A stretch of DNA of 20,906 bases from Nitrospirae bacterium UBA4572 (GTDB lineage Bacteria; Nitrospirota; Leptospirillia; Leptospirillales; Leptospirillaceae): the NCBI GenBank assembly GCA_002387725.1, contig DGKK01000043.1, forward strand, positions 12,428 to 33,333, written 5' to 3'. Positions 1 to 8,800 of the stretch are shown in pieces. The number at the start of each line of letters is the position of its first letter. Position 1 is the stretch's first letter. The translations under genes were made by a program, and so were the position numbers. The notes below the pieces were generated by a model. The model was not told where the DNA came from, did no database searches, and saw nothing but the letters and a program-made list of their open reading frames with translations.

Positions 1-1024
1 CGGCAATCATCTGTCCGATAACGGCCGCGGCCACCTGGCTCTCGTGGGCGAGGTCGAGGATCGCCCCGACGTTCTGTTCTTCCACCAGAAGGAGCATCCT
101 CTCCTGGGACTCGGAAAGGAGAATCTCCCAGGGCTCCATGGAAGGATCCCGAAGGGGGACCTTCAGCACATCGATTTCGATGCCCTTTCCCGCCTTGTCG
201 GCCATCTCGACGGAGGAGCTCGTGAGCCCCGCCGCTCCCATGTCCTGGATCGCTCCGGCGAGACCCTGGCGGATGATCGAGAGGGTGGCCTCCATGACCT
301 TCTTGCCCACGAACGGGTCGGCCACCTGAACCTGAGGACGAAGATCGGCTTCTTCTCCGGAGAAGCTTCGGGAGGCCATGGCGGCTCCCGAAACTCCGTC
401 CCGTCCGGTCTTGTTCCCAAGGTAGACGGCCAGAAGAGGTTTGTCGGGTGGGATGGCGCTCATGATGGCGTCGTCGGGAACGACGCCCACGGCGAAGGCA
501 TTCACCAGAATGTTCTTCGCATAGCGTTCGTCGAACCAGATCTCCCCTCCCACGGTGGGCACGCCGATCGAGTTCCCGTAGGCCCCGATTCCGGCCACGA
601 CCCTCCTAAAGAGGGTCATCTGCCGGGGCTGCCGCAGAGATCCCATGACCAGGCTGTTGGTCAGGGCGATGGGTCGGGCCCCCATGGCAAAGATGTCGCG
701 CAGGATCCCTCCGACTCCCGTGGCCGCTCCCTGAAAGGGTTCGATATAGCTTGGGTGGTTGTGGCTCTCCATCTTGAAGGCGATGCCGAGGCGGCTGGTC
801 ACCCGGACGACTCCGGCATTTTCTCCGGGGCCCATCAGGACCCGGGGGCCCTTCGAAGAGAACTTCCGGAGATGGATTCGGCTGGACTTGTAGCTGCAGT
901 GTTCGCTCCAGAGGGCGGAGAAGACGGCCTCTTCCGTGATGTTGGGGAGTCGTCCGAGAAGGGCGACGATCCGCTCCATCTCATGAGGGGGAATGCGGAA
1001 CCGGGATGCAGGAATGTCAGCCAT
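1..1024 (-). CDS. purL: Phosphoribosylformylglycinamidine synthase subunit PurL (partial, N-terminal part)
   Basis: The minus strand encodes about 341 residues before the gene runs off the left edge, so the C-terminal half is outside. PurL is the ATP-dependent synthase subunit of the fourth step of purine synthesis, turning FGAR plus glutamine-derived ammonia into FGAM in the cytoplasm. Visible family signatures are LWSEHCSYKSS near residue 42, MESHNHPS followed by a glycine-rich GAATGVGG stretch, and LSESQERM further on. The protein starts directly with the catalytic region, as in the small PurL type that works with PurQ and PurS, not the large fused type. Start ATG at 1024 shares its A with the purQ stop codon (TGATG), so the two are translationally coupled; a separate ribosome site is weak. 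Confidence 0.95.
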   Translation of the reverse strand, partial: MADIPASRFRIPPHEMERIVALLGRLPNITEEAVFSALWSEHCSYKSSRIHLRKFSSKGPRVLMGPGENAGVVRVTSRLGIAFKMESHNHPSYIEPFQGAATGVGGILRDIFAMGARPIALTNSLVMGSLRQPRQMTLFRRVVAGIGAYGNSIGVPTVGGEIWFDERYAKNILVNAFAVGVVPDDAIMSAIPPDKPLLAVYLGNKTGRDGVSGAAMASRSFSGEEADLRPQVQVADPFVGKKVMEATLSIIRQGLAGAIQDMGAAGLTSSSVEMADKAGKGIEIDVLKVPLRDPSMEPWEILLSESQERMLLLVEEQNVGAILDLAHESQVAAAVIGQMIA

Positions 1025-1752
1025 CAGGATCTGTCCAGGGATGAAGAGGAGAGGGTGAGGGGAGAGGATTCCCGCTCCCCGGAAAGCCAGAGTGCAAGCG
1101 ATTGGAAGAAGAGTCGGCCATGGGCCGAGGCGCCCTCTCCCATCATGCGCCTTTCCGGGTGGGGCATGAGTCCTGCCACGTTGCCGGCGGCATTGGAGAT
1201 GCCGGCGATGTTCCGAAGGGAGCCGTTCGGGTTGTCCTGGTAGCGACAGAGAATCTGCCCGTTGCCTTCGAGCTCGAGCAGAACGTCGGGGTCGGCGTAG
1301 AAGCGTCCTTCCTGATGGGCAATCGGAAGCCGGATCCTTGCCCCGGGGGAGAAAAGAAGGGTGAAGGGCGTTCGTGTCTGCTCGACTGAGAGCCCGTCTT
1401 CCCGGCAGAGGAAGGTCTGTCCGGAGTTGGGAAGGAGAGTTCCTGGAAGGAGGCCCGCTTCGGCAAGGATCTGGAAGCCGTTACAGATGCCGAGAACAGG
1501 GAGGCCTTTTTCGGCAAAGCTTCCCACGGCCTCCATGACGGGGGAGCGGGCCGCGATGATGCCTGTTCGCAGGTAGTCCCCGTAGGAAAAGCCGCCCGGC
1601 AGGATGACGGCATCCAGACCATCAAGAGTCCGGTCCCGGTGCCCGACCCAGCGTGGATGGAGCCCCGGCACCAGGGAGACGGCCTCCCAGGTGTCACGAT
1701 CGCAATTGGTTCCCGGAAATCGGATGATTCCGATGTGGAAATTGTCTGGCAT
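1024..1752 (-). CDS. purQ: Phosphoribosylformylglycinamidine synthase glutaminase subunit PurQ
   Basis: A 242-residue class I glutamine amidotransferase that releases ammonia from glutamine and passes it to PurL. The nucleophile is Cys90 in LGICNGFQ, preceded by an oxyanion-type LPGGFSYGD at about 51-59. The catalytic His198 and Glu200 lie in MPHPER. The N-terminus (IIRFPGTNCDRD) is typical of PurQ. Length is slightly above the usual 220-230 residues because of a Ser-rich tail of about 15 residues after the conserved end. An AGGA ribosome site lies about 7 bases before the ATG. It is the first gene of the purQ-purL transcript; no purS is found directly upstream. Confidence 0.95.
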   Translation of the reverse strand: MPDNFHIGIIRFPGTNCDRDTWEAVSLVPGLHPRWVGHRDRTLDGLDAVILPGGFSYGDYLRTGIIAARSPVMEAVGSFAEKGLPVLGICNGFQILAEAGLLPGTLLPNSGQTFLCREDGLSVEQTRTPFTLLFSPGARIRLPIAHQEGRFYADPDVLLELEGNGQILCRYQDNPNGSLRNIAGISNAAGNVAGLMPHPERRMMGEGASAHGRLFFQSLALWLSGERESSPLTLSSSSLDRS

Positions 1753-1921
1753 CGGGAGTCCTGGCGTTAAGTTAATCGGGCGCGTCTGTCGCCGAAGGCG
1801 GGTTCAGGGAATCGTTTCATTCAGGCGTGAAGAGAATCCAAGGTGAATCGTCTCGGGTGTTGGGCAGATAGAGTCTGTTGTGCTGTAAAAAAATCTGACG
1901 CCTGTTGAGTGGGTCCTCTTG

Positions 1922-1950
1922 ATATTACAATGGAGCGCCTTTAAACGCAA
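1922..1950 (-). promoter_or_regulatory. Candidate sigma70 promoter for purQL
   Basis: Read on the minus strand, TTGCGT (1950-1945) and TAATAT (1927-1922) are 17 bases apart, close to consensus. The expected transcript would start near 1915 and have a leader of about 160 nt before purQ. A 7-base inverted repeat (1898-1904 with 1822-1828) lies inside the leader and could form a long-range stem. No purine riboswitch core was recognised. Confidence 0.5.
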
Positions 1951-2265
1951 TCATCACAAAATTTCTGCGGTTCAGGATAAGTGCGGTGAGAAGACAATGT
2001 CGCGTATTCGGAGAGGGAGGGTCAGCCTTTTCGATGGATTCTCGTCAAGAAGCGTTTCCTCCCTGCATTGAGAGGTGTTCCGCTTATTTCTTATTGCGAA
2101 TCGGAGCCTTTTATTATTTTTTGCCAAGGCAGTGTGACAAAAAACTTTTGGAACTTGCCTCGGCTGATGCTCTGAAAACCCATTCGATCTTTCTTCTCCT
2201 CAGAAATTTCAGGTATTTCTCCTGAGAGGCAGAAAGGAGGGTCCCCCTTGCGTTCCCCATTCTCA

Positions 2266-2295
2266 TTGACGAGAAAGTCACCAAGGTGATAGATT
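2266..2295 (+). promoter_or_regulatory. Candidate promoter of the barrel-tolC-RND operon
   Basis: TTGACG at 2266-2271 and TAGATT at 2290-2295 are 18 bases apart (5/6 and 4/6 matches to consensus). Transcription would begin near 2302, immediately before the 34-bp palindrome. The leader to the first start codon would be about 150 nt. Confidence 0.4.
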
Positions 2296-2305
2296 CAGAG
2301 CATGT

Positions 2306-2339
2306 GGCCATTAATTGACTGATCAGTTAATTAATGGCC
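2306..2339. promoter_or_regulatory. 34-bp near-perfect palindrome, probable operator
   Basis: Sixteen of 17 base pairs are symmetric about 2322/2323. The outer arms are GGCCATTAATT and its exact complement, the core is ACTGATCAGT, and the single mismatch is a G-T pair (2317/2328). It has no following T run, so it is not an intrinsic terminator. Its size, symmetry and location at the start point of the efflux operon promoter match how TetR-type dimeric repressors control pump genes. No TetR gene lies in the window, so the regulator is unknown. Confidence 0.6.
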
Positions 2340-2454
2340 TTCTTAAGGGTGTTCCGATGGCGTACACCTCCCACGGTCAACGAGCGGCTCAAAGTTCCTG
2401 GAAGAATTTCCCAAGATTCAGGCTGAGCTTTTTCCTGGAGAAACGATCCGATTC

Positions 2455-3243
2455 GTGATGAACTCCTTCCGCACAAACCCATTTTCAGGCTCTTTCCCAT
2501 TCTCATGCTATAGGCGCTCTTCCGCGTCTCGTCCCGTTCAAAGACAAACGTCAGACTCTCTCTCCTTTTTTCTTTTTTTTTCACTTCTGTTTTTTTTTCT
2601 TGGGACCGCCCTCTCTTCCGTGGAGGCATGGGCAGATCCCCCCAGCTCCTCCGTCAATGCTCCCTCCAGCTCCGCCGGAACGACCCAGGACGATCCTCCC
2701 TCGGAGCCCTATGCCTCTCAGACGGGAAAGTTCGGCCTGTCGGTGATGTTTACCTACGATGTCCTCCAGACGCCGGCCCCGGTCACTCTTTATCAAAACA
2801 GCATCGGGGCCTTGGGGGAGCTTTCCTACGGGATCAGCCGGGGGATTCGCATTCTGGGGGGCGCTGGCTTCGGATTTGGCTCCCCTCACGTCTCTCCGCC
2901 ATTGACCGACCATAATTCCTCCGGTCCCTCGATCAACTATGTTCCGCTCTACCTGGGCGTCCAGCTGGAGCTCACCCGGTGGTTTCCGGGCCTGATCCGC
3001 TATCAGCCCTGGTTTCCCTATATAAGGGGAGACTCCGGGGGGGTCTTTACAAGCGTCAGCAATGACGGCCCCGCAAGCCTTCATACGAACGGACTCATGG
3101 AGGACATTGGCTTTGGGATCGAAGGCCGGCCCCGGGCCGTTCCCATGGCATTTTTTGGCGAGATACGATCCCAGTGGCTTTTTCTGGGTCCCCAAATCAT
3201 CAACGTCGTTCCGGTCCTGGCCGGGACCACCTTCTATTTCTGA
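2455..3243 (+). CDS. Small outer-membrane beta-barrel-like protein, first gene of the RND operon
   Basis: A 262-residue protein not recognised by name. Residues about 36-61 form a very Phe/Leu-rich signal sequence ending near AWA-DPP. A Ser/Pro-rich linker follows, and then a glycine- and aromatic-rich body of alternating hydrophobic residues ending in TTFYF, where the terminal Phe is the usual recognition signal for beta-barrel insertion. This is seen in sequence; outer-membrane location is inferred. The start is GTG 2455 or ATG 2458. Neither has a well-spaced ribosome site (GGAG is 14 bases from the GTG), and the positively charged stretch before the signal is unusually long, so the true start is uncertain. 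Two runs of nine T lie in the signal-coding part (2573-2581, 2590-2598). The TolC-family gene follows at once. A second small barrel of similar layout sits at 11610. Confidence 0.7.
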   Translation: MMNSFRTNPFSGSFPFSCYRRSSASRPVQRQTSDSLSFFLFFSLLFFFLGTALSSVEAWADPPSSSVNAPSSSAGTTQDDPPSEPYASQTGKFGLSVMFTYDVLQTPAPVTLYQNSIGALGELSYGISRGIRILGGAGFGFGSPHVSPPLTDHNSSGPSINYVPLYLGVQLELTRWFPGLIRYQPWFPYIRGDSGGVFTSVSNDGPASLHTNGLMEDIGFGIEGRPRAVPMAFFGEIRSQWLFLGPQIINVVPVLAGTTFYF

Positions 3244-3264
3244 CGGATGGCAGGGATGACGCGC

Positions 3265-4728
3265 ATGAAGATCGGGAGAGCAACGAGGGCGCTCTTGGGC
3301 GATTGCGGAGGAAAACAGCTATCGGCAGGGATTCTTCTGGCTTCGGCCATGGTCCTGGGCCCTGTAGCCCCCTCCATGGCAGACAATGTTTCTCCGACGA
3401 CTCCGATCATTGCCCCCTCGAAAGAGGCGTCGCTTGTGATTCCCCGCCATCTCTCCCTTCTCCAGGCCATGGAGATCACGATCGAGCGCCATCCCCAATA
3501 CAAGCAGGCGATCCATACAGCCCAGGCGAACAAGGAAATCATCGGAGAGGCCTTTTCGAACTATCTGCCCCACCTCTCGGCCGGGGCAGGATACAACTAT
3601 GAGACGGGGAACTTCGTCATCTCTCCGGGAATTCCGGCCTCCTTTCTTTCGTTTTTGATTCCGAACAGCAACCAGGGGTATGACTTTTATCAGGCCTCCT
3701 TCAACCTGACCGAGACAGTCTTTACCTTCGGACAGAGGATCACCCAGCTCCGTCAGGCCAAGTATGCCTACAAGTCTTCCGTCGACCAGGCCCAGTGGAC
3801 GCTTTACAATCTCCTCTACGGGGTGGAGTCGGCCTACGACACCTTAGCTCAAAACCTTCTTCTAGTCGACGCCGCCAAAAAAACGGTGGATGACTACAAG
3901 GCCCAGCTTCAGGTGGCGGAGGCAGAGTTCCAGATCGGGATGGCCGCAAAGTTCGATGTGTTGAATGCCCGGGTCAACCTCTCCAATGCCAAGCTCAACC
4001 TCATCACCGCCGAAAACAACGTCACGACCTCCCGGGTGGCCCTGAACAATGCCATGGGGATCGAGACGAATGTCTCCTACAGCGTCGACACCGATCTGAC
4101 CTTCGTTCCCTTCGATGCCGACGCAACGAAGCTCATCCACATGGCTCTCGAAAATCGTCCCGACCTCTCCTCCGCGGTGAACCAGAAGCTTGCCGACCTC
4201 CAGAACGAACGCTACTATGAGAGCACCTTCATGCCCTCCATCGGAATGACCGGTGGCTATACCTACGCCAGCATGTTTTTTCCCCTGACCTACAACTGGT
4301 CCGTCGGGGCCACGATCTCGGTCCCGATCTTTTCCGGATTCCTGACGGTTCATCAGGAGCGTCAGGCCCAGAAAACGACTCTCGCCGCCCGGGATGCCGA
4401 AGAGAATGTGCGGGTGGGGATCGTGTCGGCGATCCGTCAGGACATCGCCAACCTGCAGACCGCGATGCAGCGGGTCAGGACCACCCAGGACCTTTTGGCC
4501 CAGGCCAAGGAGAGCCTTCGTCTGGCGGCCGGACAGTATCAGGTCGGCGTTGGAAGTGCGGTCGCCCTGACGCAGGCCGAGGCGGATCTGGCGGCTGCGA
4601 GGGCCCAGGTGGTCCAGGCGGTGTATGGCTACAAGATCGCCCGGGCCGCCCTGATCAAGGATGTCGGTCTGGATCCTCTGTCCCAGGCCCGAAGTCGCAA
4701 GAGCATGAATGAGGAGAGAGTAAAGTGA
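3265..4728 (+). CDS. TolC-family outer-membrane efflux channel (RND operon)
   Basis: About 487 residues with a signal peptide ending near PSMA-DNV, then two copies of the outer-membrane factor repeat: long Gln/Ala-rich coiled-coil helices alternating with short barrel strands. Family marks include the first helix LLQAMEITIERHPQYKQA, FDVLNARVNLSNAKL midway, and YNWSVGATISVPIFSGF opening the second half. It would form a trimeric channel through the outer membrane, coupled to the HlyD adaptor and RND pump encoded next. I chose ATG 3265 because AGGG at 3252-3255 is nine bases upstream; in-frame ATGs at 3247 and 3256 lack a spaced site. Its stop overlaps the adaptor start by four bases. It is clearly a paralogue of the channel at 10207. 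Confidence 0.93.
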   Translation: MKIGRATRALLGDCGGKQLSAGILLASAMVLGPVAPSMADNVSPTTPIIAPSKEASLVIPRHLSLLQAMEITIERHPQYKQAIHTAQANKEIIGEAFSNYLPHLSAGAGYNYETGNFVISPGIPASFLSFLIPNSNQGYDFYQASFNLTETVFTFGQRITQLRQAKYAYKSSVDQAQWTLYNLLYGVESAYDTLAQNLLLVDAAKKTVDDYKAQLQVAEAEFQIGMAAKFDVLNARVNLSNAKLNLITAENNVTTSRVALNNAMGIETNVSYSVDTDLTFVPFDADATKLIHMALENRPDLSSAVNQKLADLQNERYYESTFMPSIGMTGGYTYASMFFPLTYNWSVGATISVPIFSGFLTVHQERQAQKTTLAARDAEENVRVGIVSAIRQDIANLQTAMQRVRTTQDLLAQAKESLRLAAGQYQVGVGSAVALTQAEADLAAARAQVVQAVYGYKIARAALIKDVGLDPLSQARSRKSMNEERVK

Positions 4729-5834
4729 ATCGTCGAGGGATCCGTCTGACAGTCTTTCTGGTCGTCGCCGTCATTCTGGCCGTGGCCGTGGCGCGATTTG
4801 TCCACAAGCCTTCGGGCTCTTCCCGGGCCCGGGGGAAGGTGGCCGCTCCGGAGGTGGTGGGCGTGCTGCCTGTCCAGACCCACGACATCTCTCTGCGCAT
4901 CACCCTCACGGCCGATATCCAGGCGATCAACCAGGCGGCGATCTATGCCCAGGTGAGCGGCTATCTCGACAAGATCACCGTGCGCCGCGGCTACCATGTG
5001 AAGAAGGGCCAGCTTCTCGCCCACATCAACGACACGACCCTGAAGGCCCAGTACCACCAGGCCCAGGCCAATCGGGACTACGTCTGTCTCAATGCCAAGC
5101 GCTACAAGGCCCTTCTCGCGAAGAACCTTGTCTCGAAGGATGCCTACGATCTGGCCAACTCCCAATGCCGGCAGTCTCAGGCCACCGTCGACTACTCCAG
5201 GAAGATGCTCTCCTACGCCAACATCGTGGCCCCTTTCGACGGGACCATCTATAACCGGATGGTGGATCCGGGAGCGACCATTCCCGCGACGACGGCCGCC
5301 CTTTCGTCCGGCTCCACTCCGCTCTTTACCGTCGTGGACACCCATATCGTCAAGATCGTGGTGAATGTTCCCGAACGCGACGTCCGCTACCTTCACCTGG
5401 GGCTTCCGGTCCAGGTGCGCGCCGATGCCTATCCCGGAGAAATCTTTCCGGGAAGGATCACCCGCATGAATCCGGCCCTCGATACGGCCACCCGGACCCT
5501 GGCGGTGGAGATCGACATGGACAATCCCGACGGCCGGCTCAAGCCGGGAATGTTTGCCAAAGCCACCTTGAATCTGGTGACGCACAAGAACGTGGTCCTT
5601 GTGCCCAAGATCGCCATTCTTTCCCGACAGGGCAAATCCTGGGTCTACACTCTGGAGCCGGGATCTGTCGTCAAAAAACGTGAAATCACCTTAGGAATTC
5701 TCGGCAGGAAAAATGCCGAGATCCTCTCCGGCCTCACTCCCGGAGAGTCCGTGGTTGTGGCGGGCCAGGAACATCTCGAGGACGGTGACCACGTTCAGGC
5801 GAAGGTCCTCGAGGCCGGTCAGGTCGCTCCCTAA
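4725..5834 (+). CDS. RND efflux periplasmic adaptor (HlyD/MFP family)
   Basis: A 369-residue membrane fusion protein linking inner-membrane pump to outer-membrane channel. An N-terminal membrane anchor covers residues about 7-25, without a lipobox. The first lipoyl half follows (AAIYAQVSGYLDKITVRRGY, about 71-90), then a helical hairpin (about 105-162), the second lipoyl half (NIVAPFDGTI, about 166-175), a beta-barrel domain, and a membrane-proximal domain ending at residue 369. It starts with GTG at 4725, overlapping the channel gene's stop (GTGA), with AGGAG nearby, so it is translationally coupled to tolC. Substrate cannot be told from sequence. Confidence 0.95.
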   Translation: MNRRGIRLTVFLVVAVILAVAVARFVHKPSGSSRARGKVAAPEVVGVLPVQTHDISLRITLTADIQAINQAAIYAQVSGYLDKITVRRGYHVKKGQLLAHINDTTLKAQYHQAQANRDYVCLNAKRYKALLAKNLVSKDAYDLANSQCRQSQATVDYSRKMLSYANIVAPFDGTIYNRMVDPGATIPATTAALSSGSTPLFTVVDTHIVKIVVNVPERDVRYLHLGLPVQVRADAYPGEIFPGRITRMNPALDTATRTLAVEIDMDNPDGRLKPGMFAKATLNLVTHKNVVLVPKIAILSRQGKSWVYTLEPGSVVKKREITLGILGRKNAEILSGLTPGESVVVAGQEHLEDGDHVQAKVLEAGQVAP

Positions 5835-5861
5835 CCGTCGAACGGAAGGCTTTTTCCGGAC

Positions 5862-8800
5862 ATGTGGCTGACCCGAATCGCCCTCAAGAATCCCATTGCC
5901 GTTTTCATGGCCTCCCTTCTTCTTGTGTTGGTGGGCTCCCAGTCCATCAGCAAGCTCCCCATCGACCTCTTTCCCAATCTGGCCGTTCCCGTTCTGATCG
6001 TGGGGACCCTCTATCCCGGGGCCTCTCCGGTTGACGTCGAGAGAAGCGTCACCTATCCCCTCGAAAAAACTCTCGCCACCATCGACGATGTCAGCCACAT
6101 CCAGTCGCAATCGCGCATGGGGGTCTCCTCGATTCAGGTGTGGTTCAACTGGGGAAAGGACTTAAACGGCGGCCTGGTTCAGGCGGTCCAAAAGATTTCA
6201 CAGATTCAGAACCAGCTTCCCCCCGGCATCCAGCAGCCCTTCATCCTGAAGTTCGATATCGCCAACATTCCCGTTGTCTCCCTGACCGTCTCGGATCCGA
6301 AGATGAACCAGATCCAGCTCTATGATCTGGCGTACAACACGATCGAGCCCCAGCTTGAGCAGCTGCCCAACGTCTCCCAGGCGACGGTCAACGGCGGCAA
6401 GGTCCGCCAGATCAACATCAACGTGGATCCTCGGGAACTCTTTGCCAGAAACCTCTCGATGATCCAGGTCGTCAATGCCATCAACCTCGCCAATCTGATC
6501 CTGCCTTCAGGGGACATCAAGATCGGGAGCAAGGACTACAATCTTTTCACGAATACGCAGATCAGCCACGACCTGGTGGATGTCCTGCGTAATGTTCCTG
6601 TCTCGACCCAGGCGGCTCCCGATGGCCGGACCGTGCCGATCTTCGTCAAGGACGTTGCCCGGGTGGAGGACTCGGCCGAAACCCAGACCAACGTGGTGCG
6701 CGTCAACGGCGAGAATGCCGTCTACCTTGCCGTCAACAAGCAGCCGGGCTCCAACACGGTGGCCGTGGTCGACGCCGTTCGGAAGGCCATTCCCCACCTT
6801 CGGGGCATTCCTCCGGGCGTTCACCTTGACACGTTTTTTGACCAGTCCACCTATATTCGCCAGTCGATCAAGGGTCTCTACCACGAATCGGTTCAGGGAG
6901 CGGTTCTGGCCGTCATCGTGATCCTGCTCTTCCTGGGAAGCCTTCGGGCGACCTTCATCATCGGGGTGGCGATCCCTCTCTCCGCCCTGGTGGCTCTCAT
7001 CTTCCTTTACTTCACCCATGAAACCCTCAACATCTTTACCTTCGGAGGGCTTGCGCTCGGTATCGGGCGACTGGTGGACGATTCCATCGTGGAGCTCGAG
7101 AACATCTACCGCCATTTCTCGATTCGGGAGGAGAGCCGGCCCGTGGCCCTCCTGACCGCCGCCAGAGAAGTGGCCATGCCCATTCTGGCCTCGACCATCA
7201 CCACCGTCATTGTCTTTTTTCCGATCGTCTTCATGCAGGGGATTGCGCGCCTGCTTTTCACCCCCATGGCCCTGACCATCACCTTCGCCCTCTTCGCCTC
7301 GTTTTTTGTCTCCCGGACGGTGACGCCGCTTCTTTGCTATCGCTTCCTCAAGGGTGGGGGCACATCCCAGGATGCGGAAATGGGCGGGGGGATTCGACGC
7401 TTCTTTTCCGCGGTGGAGCAGGCCTATGAAAACCTTCTGGTTTACTCCCTGCGCCACAGGAAGAAGGTCTATGTTTCCTTGGCACTCCTCTTCTTCCTGA
7501 CGCTTCCCCTCCTCAAGGGGATCGGGACCGAGTTCTTTCCCGCTCCCGACGAGAGCCAGTTCACGATCAACATTCAGGAACCCCCGGGGACGCGGATCGA
7601 AATCACGACCCAGACGGCGAAGGAGATCGAGGATCTTGTAAGGAAGACTCTTCCCCCCGGAGAAATTCGCCTCATCGCCTCGAACATCGGGCTTCGCAGC
7701 ACCGCCGGACGGGGGACCAACGGGGCGGCCTCCGTCTTTACCTCGAACACCGGCCCCGACACCGGGTTTGTTCAGGTCAACCTCGTGGACCCCGAAAAGC
7801 GCTCCGAAAACTCCGACCAGGCGATGGAGCGGGTCCGAAAAGCCGTGGCCGGACGCTTCCCCGGGGTGGGGATCTACTTCATGCCGGGGGGATTGATCGA
7901 GCGGATCATCAACTTCGGCTATCAGGGGATCATCAATCTCGAGGTCTACGGGTACGACCTGAAGACGGGGGAAGACCTGGCCTACCGACTGGCCCGGGGG
8001 ATGGAAAAGATCCCCGGAGTGGGAGATATCCAGGTTCTTCCCAACGACTTTCACTATCCCTCCTACAATGTGAAGATCGACCGTGTGAAGGCCCGCCTCC
8101 TGGGTCTGTCTGTCTCGGATATCGCCTCGACTGTCCTCTGGAGTTTTGTCGGCAACGAGAACAACCCCTCGATCTATACCGATCCGAAGACGGGCAACGA
8201 GTACAACATTGTCGTTCAGTTCGACCGCCCCTTCCGCCATTCGCTGGAGGACCTCGAGAACGTCTTCCTTACGACTCCTTCGGGGAGCCCTGTCCTTCTT
8301 CGGAATATCGCCACCATTGAAAAGGGGACCTCTCCCAACGAGATCGACCGCAAATACATGACCCGCCTCATCACCATTACGGCCAACCCGGTGAACCGTC
8401 CCCTGGGCGCCATCGCGAAGGATCTTCAGAAGATGGTCGCCAACACGCCTCTTCCCGACGGCTTCAGCATCACCATGGCCGGGCAGATTGCCGAACAGAA
8501 GGGGACATTTCTCTCCTTGGGGCTGGCACTCCTTTCCTCGCTCTTTCTTGTCTACATGGTTCTCTCGATCCAGTTCCGCTCCTTCCTTGACCCCTTTATC
8601 ATCATGTTTACGGTTCCCTTGGGGCTTACCGGAGTCATCTGGATGTTCTTTCTTACCGGAACGAATTTTTCCTCCATTGCCTTCATGGGAGTGATCGTGA
8701 CGGGAGGGATCGCGGTGAGCAATGGCGTCCTCCTGGTCGACTACACGAACCGGCTGATTCGGGAGAAGGGAAAGGATCTGGAGTCGGCCGTGGTTCTGGG

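Larger units (their letters stand above)
1753..2454. other. AT-richer intergenic region between purQ and the RND export operon
   Basis: About 700 bp separates the divergent purQL and barrel-tolC-RND operons. It is visibly richer in A and T than the flanking genes, with T tracts around 2105-2125. The short open frames here (79 aa at 1986-2225 plus, 65 aa at 2114-2311 minus, 100 aa at 2327-2629 minus) lack ribosome sites and recognisable protein character, so I do not call them genes. Supported contents are the purQL promoter, a promoter for the rightward operon and the 34-bp palindrome; each is listed separately. Confidence 0.6.

Noticed and set aside
44..1243. 399-codon plus-strand open frame
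   Set aside because: It lies antisense to purL and purQ, whose catalytic motifs are clear; the product is Gly/His/Asp-rich with no ribosome site, typical of an antisense shadow in GC-rich DNA.
1986..2225. 79-codon plus frame in the AT-richer gap
   Set aside because: No ribosome site, no domain pattern, and it overlaps no operon structure; most likely chance.
2306..2339. Palindrome read as an intrinsic terminator
   Set aside because: No T run follows on either strand and it sits at a promoter, so an operator is more likely.
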